Origin: Echinostoma caproni
Lineage: Eukaryota > Platyhelminthes > Trematoda > Plagiorchiida > Echinostomatidae
Assembly (NCBI GenBank): GCA_900618425.1
Contig: UZAN01040113.1
Span: 9,591-73,590 of the forward strand
Direction: 5' to 3'
DNA: 64,000 nt
In this document: positions 1 to 14,400 of the stretch, piece after piece
Layout of the letters: every line of letters starts with the position of its first letter
Numbering within the stretch: the first letter of the stretch is position 1
Made by a program: the position numbers and the translations under genes
Notes under the pieces: generated by a model
Databases searched by the model: none
Told to the model about the DNA's origin: nothing
What the model saw: only the letters and a program-made list of their open reading frames with translations

Positions 1-926
1 TCAGATGAGCCGTGTGTTGTTCAGTTAGTACAAACGATCACCGATGCATATCGAACTAGTCCGTGATGATGAACAGCCAAGATGGACAGTTGGGTTGGGT
101 ATCCAAAATGTTCAAAGTGGTTTCTGCAATACACCGACTCTTCAAAAGGTGTGGTGCATGAACTAGAACGATAAATTGTCTATTTGTATCTTTCACTTAT
201 CCCCTAGTCATTTCTTCAGCGATGTTCGACAAGCAACACCGGTAAAACAATCAATCAGACAGTTTTCAAAGAGGTTCAATGAACAGTGAGTGAGTGAGAG
301 TGAGTGATGACCGGGACGAGGAAAAGCAGTCCCACCGTATCCGCTGATGCGTTTCGCGGATATTGGACAGTAAGTTTGAAGATGATGTATCCAAGATAGT
401 CCATCGAGCATTCCCTCAACCATCAAAAGCCGTTGGTCCACGTTACTAGAAACCACACAGCAAGGGGACCATCCCTCAAGTCAATTCATCATTTTGTTTC
501 AAACAGTGAATTCGGTCCCATGATCGAAAGCTGGCACAGGTTATTGTCAAACCTAATCGACCATATCCTAACCTGCCCCCCCCTATCCCCAGTCATGGAG
601 GATCCGGATACAAAAGCAAACGGTGTGGGGTAAAACAGTTACAGAGGACCGGAAGAAGAACAACAGTTGTGTTTTGTTTTTGTTTATTTGATTATTTGTT
701 TCATTGTACAATTTTTCACGGATTATTTGGATAATCAGAAAGGGATGCAATGTACACGAAACAGTTTTGTTCGCAATTAGACTGCACCGTCGACCGATTG
801 AATCCGAATTCTCTTACTTGCCTTTCCCTTAGGCCGACACAATGAAACCGTTTACAGAGTACATTGTAGATTACTCTAATGAATTAAATTAGGTTTTCCG
901 CTTTCCAAATTTACGGTATTTCAGTA
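1..926. other. No supported feature (downstream flank)
   Basis: No convincing gene, splice-bounded exon or recognisable repeat was seen. An 82-codon open frame on the minus strand (208-456) has no similarity I recognise and no clear splice context. A T-rich stretch near 665-705 resembles a retroposon tail, but no body could be assigned. Confidence 0.5.
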
Positions 927-1112
927 TTATTCCACAACAATAATGGACGGGCGTATACTCAAATAGAAACCATTAAGAGGAAGGGTGAACTGAGCTCGTA
1001 AGTTCTTTGCGTGTGTGTACTTCATCCATTTATCACGACGACAAAGTGTCTGCACAAACCCGACGGAGATGGTGCTTTCGGAAGTCTCAATTGATGACTT
1101 TAAACCACAGAT
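927..1112 (-). CDS. Candidate terminal exon of the PH-domain gene
   Basis: On the minus strand a good acceptor (TCTTGTGTTCCAG) precedes an open frame of 61 codons ending in TAA at 927-929. It begins in phase 0, so it can be joined directly to the exon at 1957-2151, which ends in phase 0. The result would be a protein of about 977 residues. It also follows in phase from the candidate exon at 1326-1446. The encoded peptide is not recognisable and I saw no AATAAA shortly downstream, so this is a plausible but unproven 3' end. Confidence 0.35.
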   Translation of the reverse strand: MCGLKSSIETSESTISVGFVQTLCRRDKWMKYTHAKNLRAQFTLPLNGFYLSIRPSIIVVE

Positions 1113-1325
1113 CTGGAACACAAGACAGTTGGGTGACGTACGTAGCAACGTGACCACATCACATATGTTTGAATTTCTTCAGGCTGGAGCATTATGACTT
1201 TGGGTTAGGGTTATGTTCCTTGATGAGTCAGTCATTGGTCCGATGTTCAGGATTGATCCTTAGCCGCGAGTATTCAATTAGGTAAATCAAACGCGGAAAG
1301 ATAATGTTGGCTGGGGCCTACTCAC

Positions 1326-1446
1326 CTTGGGCGAGCGGTAACCGTTTCGGAAAGCTGGAAGACTGCTTGAATGAAGGGATCGATATGCAAATAGGATTTG
1401 CACTGCATGAGTTTCATGAAATCGGTCAACTTCTTGCGTCAATTTC
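1326..1446 (-). CDS. Candidate exon near the 3' end, phase unresolved
   Basis: This open segment lies between a TTACTTCAG acceptor and an AAG|gtgagt donor on the minus strand. It encodes about 40 residues in the only open frame, with no stop. That frame needs an incoming phase of 2, whereas the preceding confident exon (1957-2151) ends in phase 0. Either a small exon lies between them, or this is an alternative or false exon. It ends in phase 0 and would join the 927-1112 exon. Confidence 0.3.
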
Positions 1447-1956
1447 CTGAAGTAACCTCCCCAGGGGATGAGTGTGATATGCAAATGAAAAGCCAGCATG
1501 TGGTTAGTCAGTGAGAGTGAAAGCTGTCTGATCACACTCCATTGATCGGTTGAGTAGAATTAGATCTGACATTGTGGAGTGGTCCTGCAAATCTTGCTGG
1601 GCTGCGGAGGAACACAAGCCAGCAAACCACGTCCAGGTGCGATTTCGTCGTGACGGTGATTATAAATAGTGACAGTGGTGTTGAAACGCTTTAGAATTTA
1701 TTTTGCTTAGTTAAGCAAACACCATCATCATGTTGAGCTGTTACCCAGTGAAACCTCTCAAAAACGTTGTACGTCTTTTCCATCCAGCTTTTTAGCAATT
1801 GCCAGCTGGAAACTTGGACTCACAGAGTTGGTTTAATTAGTTCGACGATCCCGGGTACAGGTGAACTCGGGATTGAACAACAACAACGACAGCAGCAGCA
1901 GCTGCAGAAATAACAACAACAGAATCACTCAGAGGCTGATAGCTGATCAGACTCAC

Positions 1957-2151
1957 CAGTCGGGTGGAAGACTTCCGCGATCGCGTGACATTCTCCTGCG
2001 TTCGTCCATTCCAGCAAGCTGATGGTGAATAGCGGCGATTTTTCAAATCCGTGAACACCAAGTTCACATCCTCTTCTGCCGGGTTAGGATATTCGAAAAT
2101 TGAGGCACGGTTTCGTGGTGTTGGCCGGTCGGTCATCTCGAACAACTCGTT
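1957..2151 (-). CDS. Exon 15 of the PH-domain gene
   Basis: The 195-nt exon runs from acceptor GGGTGATTAG to donor CTG|gtgagt, phase 0 to 0, and encodes residues about 852-916. The peptide includes ASIFEYPNPAEEDVN and a basic RSRKSSTRL end. If the donor is not used, the frame stays open through an Ala/Val-rich low-complexity stretch to a stop at 1837-1839, so this could also be the terminal coding exon. The polypyrimidine tract is only moderate, which makes the start less certain than for other exons. Confidence 0.65.
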
Positions 2152-5100
2152 CTAATCACCCATCGAGACACGAAGAATATCGCATGCAGAAGAAAATGGG
2201 TTTAAATACATCTCCAATACTAGAAGCTGCTAAAAATAATCATGCGATGCCTATATTTGATAAAGTTGCAATCTATTCCCGAGGATAGATTGTACTACGT
2301 GGCAAAAGTACACCAGTGTCAGATATTTGAATCAACGGAGTTGCGGAATGAGAAAGAAGACGGAGCATAGCGAACTGATGGTGAGGGGGTGGGTGGGGGT
2401 GAAGGGAAGCTCAGAGGAAGTTCAGAGGTAAGTGATTCATTGAGTATCATGTATTGATACACCCATCTGTGGATACGGGAGCGATTCACGGCAAATAATT
2501 TTGGTGTAAACAGGCCCTTGCGCGAGCGAGCGGAATTTTCAAAAGGTGCGTACGAGTGTGCACAAAGAACCGTATAAACAAGCGACGAACTCGGAGAAAA
2601 TAATTTACCATGGATACAATTAGAATTATTTACCATATATGAATACAGTACATGCATGATTTCGGTATGTAAGTATTACGATTCTAAACCACCACCACCA
2701 CCGCCACCCAACTTTGGCGGTAGGCAGCTTTTCTGTCGTCCTGTTCAGTATCACACCTAACCTAGCGGGGCCTCATTGTTGGGTTTCCATAGCTAAACAG
2801 CAGGTCCTCGTGACTATGCGGCTTTCGCCGATTGTGATTCACCACACTAAGGTGAATAATATAAAAAATGAAACCAATAAACACGTATTGTTTGAACAAA
2901 ACCAATTGCAATTTTACTTATTTTCTCAGCTGACCCAATCTGAGCGGTATCGGGGAATCACCATGTAACGCAATCACACGCCTTACAAACTGCAGAAAGT
3001 GTTGTTTGGTTGTTTACTATCAATTCCCGTCCAATTAGAGCAGTTTCATGTGCTTCAACCAGTTACAATGAAGATAATTAAGGAGAAACCAATTTTTCAT
3101 CCCTTTACTCAGACGGATGGATTGGCGTTTCTATCTGGCTGTTAGACGGAGGGCTACGACAGATAAAGCGTGATATAGCAAGATGCGGTGTTCCGAACCA
3201 GTTTCTGCTTGAAACTCGAAAGGGCAATTATCAAAGAGAACACATTGCTGACAAATCTCTCCCGAGGTTCTGTGCTTAAATGTCCCCCGGAAAGCAGTCT
3301 AGATTCGAATTTCCGACGGATCATACGACCCTACTACTCTACTTGCTCAAGGTTGTTTGTATATCAGTCTTTTAGATGTAAAGGGAGTAAATGATTGAAA
3401 AATGAGAAAAGTAGAAACCCTTGACAACGGAGATGACTACCGTTGTGAACATTCCAGTGTCAAGTTGTGGGGTGATCAGACCTAAGCACAGATGAGACAT
3501 AGCAGAGCACTAGTGGTGATCACTTCAATTCACGTTCTGGATTAAGTGATACTGACTCAACACTAAGTAAATTGCTACGAACCGGTTATTATGAATTTTG
3601 TCAGTTGCAAAAAATTAGCAAAAATCGGAGTTCGAGCATTATTCACCTACCTTGTGCGTGAGAAAACACCATAGCCGAACTTCAGTTCAGTTCTTACAAC
3701 CATTAACCATGCACTTTGGTGTGCCGGTTTTGGTTGCTGTCTTTAGACTGAAGTTACAAGAATAATGAGATGCATGAGCACCACTGTTTGTGACACCCAG
3801 CCATATCGCGTCAGTGTATCTAACCATCGGTGACCGTGATCTCGGAGTCCTCAGCCAGGGGGCCTGACGGGACCTATGTGACCGAGTCTCCTGGCTAGGG
3901 TTTTCATACCCTCATATCAGGTCTTCGTTTGACCACCCTTGACCTTCTTCCAACCGCTACCTGTCTCGGCAAACATCGCTTGACGTGGCAATCTATCTGG
4001 TGGCATTCGTAGCACATGTCCCAGCCAGGGTAATCTATGAAGCCGAAGCAGGTAATTGCATTGTATCCCTGTACGGTCTTTCTTTCCGTAAAGTCTCGTG
4101 CTTAGAATGGTTTGTACACACAATTCACCAGATAACCGTTGGTCCCATAGATAACCAATGTCAAACGATTTCTTTGATGGGAGATGAGTAACAGGCAATC
4201 ACGTTTCAGAGAACTGCCACAAGCACCTTATACAGGTTTCGGTGACGCCACATCTGGGCTTCAGTTTCTCCGAGCTGGTACTGCCAACATTTACGGAAAT
4301 CAAAATGACTATTCGAAAAATATCAGATTTCCTCAAATATGTGGTTGACGGTTGACAAATCAAACTAAAGCAGTCAGTAAAGAACACTTGACATACACAC
4401 ACACACGCACTAGTGCGATAGAGAATTGCAGATTGGCAAGGATTGAAGTGGGATGGAAGGAAGACAAGGGGATGGATTGAGCAGGTAGTTTTGGGCATCT
4501 GTTATGCGCACACGTGTTAGTTTTTGATTGTGCATTGAAGTCACGTGTTTGGGGGGAATCCCTTGTATTATGGAACCCGGAATGAAGCGGTACGAACAAA
4601 ATGCTTCTGTCAGACCGCTCGAGGATCACACAGAGAGAAAATGGGGTTGGTTGGGGGTAGATAGTTAAATCTAATACGGTCAAATGAGGTAACAGGGGGC
4701 TGAGGGAGGCGCGGTCAAACTGTTGCACCGTTAGTTTTGTAACGGTAGAAAATAACCTGTGAGAATGACGAGATTGATTCATTAGTGTGTGTGTTTATGT
4801 GTGTTTTCGTGTGTGTGAAGGCAGCCCGGTAAAAGCAAGACGGATGAATACGTGTCTGAGCGTCTCTGTGGGTGCGTATGCTATGGTCAAATTGGAAATT
4901 GCAAGTGGGATCTATGCGTTCTGGGCTTCTCGTGTATGATAGGCAGTGAAAACGATTGTCTAGGTGCTTCATCTCACGCTTAGGTTAGTGCTAAATCAAA
5001 TGAAGAAAATCAGAAATAGAGAGAGAGAGAACGAGAAAGAAGTGGCAAACTAGCAACGAACGGGACGTTGATGTACGACTCCTGACCGATACTGGAAATA

Positions 5101-8100
5101 GAACAGAGCGGGATATTGCATGTAATTGGAGAAATTATTGCGAGTGAGGGGAAAGTTTGCACGCATCCACATCTGGTTCAGTTTTATGGAACGAGAATAA
5201 AGCGATTCTATTGAGGCCAGAGTGTGGGTTTGTCACTTCGGTGCCTCCTGAAAACGTGTATAACGCATACCGAGGCCACACCCTTATATTTACATCGGAT
5301 GTACTGTGTGTGTGTGTCTTGTGTCATACGCCCCCACCCCTGTTTACGGGGCGATGCAATAACCGATTTCAAGCGATATATACGGTACATCATGTATGTT
5401 ACACTGGTACAAAATATGGTACATTATGTCAACTCCACTCAGGTCGGGGAGGTGTCAGCTCCAAGGAAGTTGGGGAAATGCCACAAAGAGTTTTGATTGG
5501 ACCTATACTAGTGGATATTTTAGTCCGTACTTAAGAAAAGTTCAAAGTTTCATTATGATTATCCGTTTAAAGAACCCGTTTAGTAAAATAGTTTGTGTAT
5601 TTTAGACGAGTCAAACGTTGGCCCAGTGTCATCACGGCTTGAGCATTTTCCACTCCGAATTTCCCACATGGCGCATCGTTCTATAACTGATTCTCCTGTG
5701 ATGATTCTCTACCACACTTGAGCAGCATCGGATTCAGAACTTCTCCTATGCTGGCCCGAAAAGGACACGACCGATCGGATTCAATTATTCGAACATTCGA
5801 ATGGTTCAGCCGCAACAAGGGACCTGGTGCTTGCCCAGCTAATCCGAGCGAGAAACCACACCTTGTCTACAGCTGTGTCGTAGGCCCAGTGAACTTCGAC
5901 TATGTAGCAGACGTACCTTCACCACACGGATGGACAGTACGTGAAAACAAGGTCATTACAAAAAAGTACAAGACAATGTGAAACGATGGGTAATCGTGTT
6001 ATCATACTATATATATAGCAACATGACATCTTAAATTGATATTCGGATATCCTAAATTGAAAAAGGTATAGTTTCCGGCCGTCGGTTCGAATGCTTTAGA
6101 TCGTTGTTGCTCAGCCACACGGCAAGTTATTCAGTTGGCGCGCATTACAATTGACCGAACATATAAAAAGACAACAAAACAAGAAAGCACGAAGCACGGA
6201 ACAATGACGGTGACATAAACAACACCTAGTTCCCTATCCCCCAACACAGAAAGGATTTCATCTGCTTTGAGCGAAACACGTACTGATGTAATTCGAAAGG
6301 GGAGAGGTAAAACGTTTTTAAGTAACAAACAACACTAGTCAGAGATTATGTTGTCTACACTGCTCTTCGGATTGACAAATCTGACTCGCACAGCACGGTT
6401 TTGAACATAAACAAATCGATTACAATTTTTCTGTATTTTATACTTTAAAAGTACGTAAGATTTCTTAAAATCAAGTTACAATAGTCGATGAGTTAGTGAA
6501 TATACTTCTTCTCTGCTCCATAAAACGAGGAGCACAGAACTGGGTCATAGATACCTCTCCTTTAGTTTTACAGTACATCCCAATCCAGATGTATTTACCG
6601 TCTGGGAAATTTTTACCCATTGAATTAAATCTGTTCCAACTGTTTGAACGGGTTGTAGGAATGAAACGGCAAAGGAACCAGTTAGGTAATCAAGCTATCG
6701 TGATTGAAGTTGTCCACAGAAACCCACGCACAAAGCGTTGCTTGGCAGCAGACAAATCAGAAACCAAATATGGTGGAGATTCTCCAAATCAATCGCCAGG
6801 CATCAACCGGAGAAACACGTCACCAGATAATGGATAAGAAAACGCAACACGCAATCCAAACAGCTGCATTTTATCAGTTGATAACTCATTTCTTAAAATG
6901 TCTATCATTTGATCAAATTCAGTACCATTTAAATTGAAGAGATAAGTTAGGTTTTTCTGCAGTGGCTAAACAGTTAGGAAAATAAGTGATGTACTCCTCC
7001 ACTACAGATTTTCTGTTCAACAGCATTCATTTCACAATACTCTATAAACGCATCTAAAAAATATTTAATACCTCTATATTGCAGAAGATTCAGTCAATCA
7101 ATCGCCAAATGAATCAACCAAACAATGGTGAGTCAAGTAACTCAATAATGGGTATTACGTTTGCATACCTGAAACACCGTGGTATCCGGAAAATCAATTC
7201 GAATCATCAACAAGGCTATGGACTCGTTAAAGTTTGGTTATCAGCTCCTTTCGTATGGATTTTTTATGCAGCTCAAAATGTATTTGGTACTCTTGTTTTT
7301 ATGATCACAAATGTTAAACTTTTACCCGTAATTTTCTCCTTACATCTATCTATCGATCTGGTGTTGGACCTGTGCTGAAGGATTGAGCAAGCCGATCAAT
7401 AACCGTAGTGCACACAGAAGGTCCCCTCCCCTCCCCCACAACATTGCACAATGCAATTAATTGTCAAAGGAATGAACCCCCTCATGGGCTACTTTGGGTT
7501 TGTTAAAACCGTCAGCCTCAAGACTTGGAAATTAGAGTAACGAAAGAGAGGACAGAGATAGACAGCTTTCATTTGGTTCGTCCACGGCTATCCAGTTTGT
7601 GGGTTGTGTTTTGAGGTGGATGAATTAATCCCGAATTTTCAGAATAGGAATGAATTAGGTTGCAATCTGGCAAGCATCCTAACTTGATCGTGATGGACTC
7701 ATTTTCATAGTCCGGAATCAAATAACTTCAGATTGGTGCACCAAACGGACAATCATCAGACCAGGCCTAGGTTTTCAAACACCGGTCAGTGTGACCATGT
7801 CTAGCTATGATGCTTGATCGAGTTGGTCAGAACTCAAAAAAGTCCGCAGCGTATTCATCGCGGTTTTGTAATCTAGAGTGGGATTTGTCCAGAATGAGGA
7901 TTGTGTTCTTTCTGTTATGTAGTTGAACCGCGACACTACAAAGAACAAAACAGTGATTGGTAAAAATGACCAATTTACAACTGATCGACGAGGAGTGATA
8001 ATATGCTGTGATAAGCAAAATTGTACTTAGCAATTTCCGGATATTGTTTAAAGCACCGATTTGTTCCATTTTGTTGTATCGTTTATTTCACCCGATGAAA

Positions 8101-11100
8101 ACATGTTTCCAATCGCCCATTGCCAGTCTCTGCGGGTAAGCGATACTTCGCGTGAACATAGTGAAGACTGAAATACTACCAAAGAATGGAATAAAACCTT
8201 ATCTCCCCCGGGCACTTTGAGAATAACAAAGCTGAAATTCAGAGAGCAGTGGTCTAAAATCTGTTCTGGCCACTCAAGTTTGGTGGAAGGCACCGTTTCC
8301 GGTTTTCATCTTGACACCACATTTAACCTGTTCACACATTAGGGACCCGCCAATCGATAGCTCAGGGAAGGAGTCGGTAGCCGTTTCCCATTGTAGAGGA
8401 AAACGGTAGGTGAATTACTGAGGACAATACTGCCTAAGTCAGTTCACGAACGATTTTAGATTACTGTTAAAAGGGTGTCATTTGGGGCGGCGGTGGTCAA
8501 GTGGTTAGGATCATCGACCGCGGCCCCCTGAAGGTTCCAAGTTCCAATCCGAAACCGTCGCCAATGTAGCTCTACTTCTTTATTGGCCCGAACGGAATCT
8601 GTTTGGCCACAGCGGCCTTCCTGGAAATCGGTTGTTTATTTTTTTGTTCAATTGATAAAAAGGAAGTGAAAACATTGTTATAAGTAATTTTGTCTGGCTA
8701 AACAAAATCCCACAAAAATGATACACATGTCAGTTGTTGAACAGATAGATCGATCAAGTTTCAAAACAAAAACAGTTTTTGAGAGGATTTGAGGATTTTG
8801 TTAGTTTCTATAATGAATTCATCGTGTAAATAAAATATGAGCTGAGAAGCTGGGATGCAATGGAAAGCTGATTTTACCCGGTTGGGTCTCATTAACAGTG
8901 CGAATTCATCGACCCAACTGGGGATAGAACCTGGGCCATCAAAGGTAGAACAAAAGCATGCTACCCACCCCAAAATCGGGGGATGATCAGACCGCTTCTC
9001 ATTCCCAACCAGATCGAAACAGCTGTCCAGTGCTTCCAAGTTGTTCAACTCACGCCTCATTTATACAAGACGAATTCATCATCTGAACAAATTATTACTG
9101 ACGGGTCTCTGTGTGCGCGTTTGACAAGGTTGCATGTCATTGTAAGGTTGGGGCGAATTAACAATCGGACTCTCAGGAAAATTATTCGCAATCGTGTCGC
9201 ATAAAGTAATGACGCAACATCAGTAGTAGTAGTAATGAATTCCCAGAAATTTACTGTAGTCCCAAGCTTTATTTATCGATAGTACTTTATCAAGGACAGA
9301 ATGAAATTCTATGCTGGGAATGGCATATATTTCCTTCATCAACGCGCTACTACCATTTAGTTCAGTTCAGTTCGCCTGGGATCGTTCAGGCCCTAGAGAC
9401 CTTGAGAGATTGAGGTAGATTCCAACGGAATAAAACAAAAGCTAGCAATAACGTAATTACTCTACCATGGAAGTATCAGCACCACGTCGTTTGTGAACAC
9501 GTTTCGGTTTCTACTTGTTTCGTGTTTGGTAGCAACTATCCTACTCTTATAAAAATAACGAGTAGTTTAGTTGGTCATCACCACAACAACCCGGAGTTTG
9601 TGTACTTGAATCACACGACCTTTACCGACGCCTCATCTTCCAGTGTTCTCGGTAGCACATAACTATTCTGCCTTTCTGAGGAGCTACAGCGCTATTTCTT
9701 CCTAATAAAACCGTGGAAGAAACGTCTCGCAGTCTTAAATACCCCCAAAACGACTTAGGATGAACAACACTGCAGAGTTGACACGTGAGACCGCATGTGG
9801 CTCCAATTGGAACACTGTGCCATGGATTTCAAATATCACTTGTCTACCTGCCATCGTTGTGCAGGATAATTCCTTGATTTGGAACTTAGGGTAGGTAATT
9901 TTTAGTTCAGTATTCGAAAAGGTCAGGCATAAAATCTGTATATGCTTTAGAAGAAATGAACGTGGTTATCGATCGACTTAGTGATCAAATTTGTTAACAC
10001 TTTGTTTAAGCTTTCTAATTGTGCCGATTTGATGACACACAACTTTGTAACTGTCTGTTCAGCACCGGGTATATCGGATTACAGGGTTACTTTGACCCCC
10101 ATTCCTACTCGAATGACCGGTTCTCTTAATCCGAATACGTGGTTTGTTTTAATTACCGGGGTTAATCCTACATTATCATCTTTAAGGGCTGAGATAGACA
10201 TTCGTGAAACAGAAAATAAAAGTTGATTAGGTATGTGTTCCTTGTGCCGAATCAACATTGAATGTAAGCAACAATTAACGACACTTTGAGTTTGATTCAG
10301 AATGACAAACCTTTCCCAAGCATCCCAGATGTAAGGACTATGGTGATCAAATGGTTGAGCTAGCTAAGACTGGCTTGTTTTGGACTGAGGTTCCAATCCC
10401 ACCGCCGCCACCTAACTTGGGTAGTAGGCACAATACTACACCTCTGCTGGTGAAAGTGTTACGTGGTTAGATAATCCAAGTTCCGGAGTTTGAGGTTCTG
10501 GTTCCCGTGGGTGAACAGCAGGTTCTTGTCAGTGTGGAGTTTATCCCTTCTACTGTTGATCGTCATGCAACGGTCTGCTTGCAGTGTGATTGTATCCTTC
10601 AGGATTTAGTGGTGTGCAGACCAGTCCGTATAATTGGTCTTTCAAATGGTCCCCACTGAATTTCTTCTATGACTAAACTGGGACGTGCGGATCAAATGCA
10701 TACTGATATGGTGGTGGTGCTGACTCGAAATATCGATCAAACAGGCTCCCCTTAAATAGTTATTGAGTACAGACCTATCAAGAGTGCGCAGTGGTGGGTG
10801 AAACTGTCTGTAACTGTGTTGTTCCGAACTGTTTTGCGGCTGTAACTGTATTGCACAAAAAATGGAAAGTGGTTTTGTATGTGTGTGCTTGAGCTGACTG
10901 ATATGCACGTAGTTTTGTTGATGACCTAGGTATTAGTGAATGTTCAGATCAGATGGATATCCCTCTATCGCCGAGTTTCACAGACTGCCAAAAAAAGTAA
11001 ACACAGACCACCTCACAGATGATTGAATGATCCAGTGTGAATTCAGTCAGACCGGTGGATACAGCAATTTCGATGAACAGATGCATGCTGTAGGGGTACG

Positions 11101-11373
11101 AGTTGAGTACCGGTGCCCGCATCGGTTCAAAGGGCCAAGTCGTTTGACTGGTACCCTCATTTGGACACGTGATGTGGATGAAATGGACCGGTGAACGGAT
11201 AATGGTGATCCGGGTCGGGACTGCAAACGTGATCTGGCTCGCTGCAAACAGATCAGTAGTCAAACAGGCCGAATCATGGCAAAACACGACTGACAGATGT
11301 GTGGCCTATGGAAGTTGGGTTTGCACGCTGCACCCATGAGTGTTAGTTTGGGTTTAATTAACCTACTATTGTG

Positions 11374-11407
<34 letters not shown>

Positions 11408-14400
11408 TGCCTGCATTTGTCGTCAGCTAAAATGCACTGAGCTGAGTGCCTATTTCAAATTGATCCCCCTTACCAGAGAATCACGTTTCACGACTTAATT
11501 GCGCAAGTGTGATAGATACGTCTGACTAGCGAAAAATCCTCTATCCAAAGTGTATCAACATATTGCTTCAAAATCAAAGTCAAAGTTTTATTATGGTCGA
11601 TTTAATAAGGCTGAGGCTTATCATGCCCCATAGGATTTTTACAGAATGTTTTGAATAAATTCACAAAGAGCAAATAACAATGATAATAATGTGTGTGATC
11701 ACTCGCGGATGTTGAAATTTTAAGTGTTCCAATACTTTATCAAGTTGCGATTTAAATAGTTTTACTGTAGGAGCACACACTAAATCTGATGGGAGAGAAT
11801 TCCATGCGCCGCACACTCTGACTGCAAATGAGTGATATCGGCAATCAAGGTGGCTGTTCTGGGTCTTCACCTTTAGTGGATGTCTCCTGAGGTGATCATT
11901 ATGAGATAAAGTCAGCATGAACAGGGCAAGGGTGTTTGGGTTGATGCAGTATATGATATGCCAAGACTAGATTCCCCCGATTCGCAATAATTTGGTCTAA
12001 AATATGCGACATATGTGCTCATACAAGTGAGGCAAAAAAGCTTCAAATAACTGTTTTTTATGAAACAAATAGTACCAGATTTCCAGTAGATATTAATTTT
12101 TTTCTTTTCTATTGCAATTACTACGCCAATTCTTCGTGCAATAGTGTCAACCGATGGGTTATGGATATTGCACGCACGTTAATCCGTATTCTAATAGAAA
12201 CACATTCTAGCCTGTCCAGATGAAACTCCTCCTGCCTGGATTACTCAAACGCCAGTGAGTTTAAGTCTCGTCGGCGATCTGGTCGGGATGGGACTAGTAT
12301 CGGAGCCTTTGTTTTGAATTCGTGAAAATAGGTCATCGTCGTGGTGCTGCGGCGCACATGCCTCAATTCCGAACGGGTTACGAATGCATAGTTTACAAAG
12401 CGATTAAAAGTTCACGTGACCTTTGTTGAACATTTGCCATCGATCAATGATACTACGCGCTCAATGGATTCTGTTTTTTTTCTGTTTTGATCATTATTTT
12501 TCGCATCACCCAAGGTCGGATTGATGGGAAAATTCTGCAGAGAGTTGATGCAACTTGATGCATTCTGATCATAGGGTGCGGTTGTAAATACGGATCGTCA
12601 TAAATCTGATATTTGAACTATGAGGATAATAACTTTATCCCGTTCAAAGGAAAATAAACCAAGTTATAAACAGTAGCCTCTTGTTCAACACACTGAACAG
12701 GCAGAACCTTTGAGAACCCAATACGGTTTTTCATTTAACCATTTGGAAGGCAGCATGCTATGTCGGAAGTCTAAATGCAGCAGTCACATAAAAAATAACG
12801 CTGTTGTTTATTACATTACCTAACAAACAATAGTGTAGAGAAGAAATAAGGTTCTATTTTATAATTCAAGAAAGAATGAATGTTTTGATGAAACTGGTTG
12901 TTAAGAAATTCTAGAATGAGTTGTACAAAACTGTTCTTCTCCCTGTTGTTTGATGGCACTTTACGGTTCATGTCAGTGGATCAATGTGAAGTACCGGTTA
13001 GTCAGTCGTGTATTCCAAATCATATATTTGCATAAACTATGAGTGAGCAAGGTAATCATGTTCCCTGTGTCAGAATAAAGAAACAAAATCCTTGTAGCTT
13101 TTACACTATAGCGAATAAGTTACGTAATCTGTTGAGTTAAGTTAAAAATATTTTATGAACCAGGTCATTTCTAATGAGAAAAGGTTAAATTCACTATGCC
13201 GGACAACCATGATTCGTTGATCAATCCAATTCTTTGAAAACAAAAAACAACATCTTCCACAATGTATGGTCAAGTGTTCGGACATTGGTTGACCCTGTTG
13301 AATATTCGATCGTTCGATCGATGGATCAGGGGGAAAGAAAACAACTGTGTGAATCTACGCAAAAAGAATTCATCACCGGTCTACTAACCTCGGATTTACC
13401 AAATTGAATAGCATCCGGTAAGCGTGTCAAATCTGGTGAGCTGTAATTCGGTCGCAATTCATTTGTGTTACTGTTATAGGCGCGCACCACTCGGGGAATG
13501 TCTCCATTGTCCATCAGGTCCGGATCCAGGGTGCGATCGATTCGTTCGTTTGAATAACCAAATATCGAGCGTTTATCTGGAATCAATCACAAAACGGGCC
13601 ACAAACCGACACCCAGTGTTAGTATTGCATGCCCATAGAAAACAGTATTTGCATAATCATGCACAATTTGTACGAGTAGCTGTGGGTTTGTGAAATCGTT
13701 CTAACAGCACGCCTGTCCCGATGTATTTTACCCTGACGTAAAGCGTATCACATGCGATCAGATTCAACTGTGGTCATCTGATTTCGGTTGCTTGTGTCAC
13801 ATGAGAGAGCGATTAGCTCTCAGACGCAATCAAAGGAGGTGAGGTAATTCTGAATGATGATTTAAGCGCCTAGTCTCTAAACTTTGAGCGGATTCCATTC
13901 ACATGTTGTGAATAAGAATCTAAATGGGAAGAGGCCGTNGAGGCCGTTACATTTTGCAATTACCTGCGGCGGTGTTTCCCCACCAAAGCGGATGAACGAA
14001 AAGGCAACATCCGGGGCTATAAGGGGATCACTGAAACACTGTCAGTTCACCCAGGAGAGTTGGCTTAAGAACTTTGATATCATAATAACCAAGAAAAGAT
14101 GTACGAATCCCTATACACACTGATACGCTTTATTGATTAATTTACTGGTCACCGGCTGGATTGGACGTCGAAGTGTATTGGGAACCATGCAAGTTTGATC
14201 CAATGAACTGGACCCCAGACCCCAATGGATCGCGGTTTTCACACACCACCCCGGTATCTTGAGCATCAAGGTTTTGCTAGCCGAAGTCTCTCGCTATTCA
14301 TTCTTCCGACCCGGAAATTCACCTACTTTGACCTGAGGAAAGTAACAGTATTCCGCTCACCAATAAATCATGAATCTTTTTCCTACTATAGAAAGCATTC

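Noticed and set aside
5157..5605. Overlapping plus-strand frames of 60-125 codons
   Set aside because: They overlap in different frames, include TG microsatellite, and show no splice structure or family similarity.
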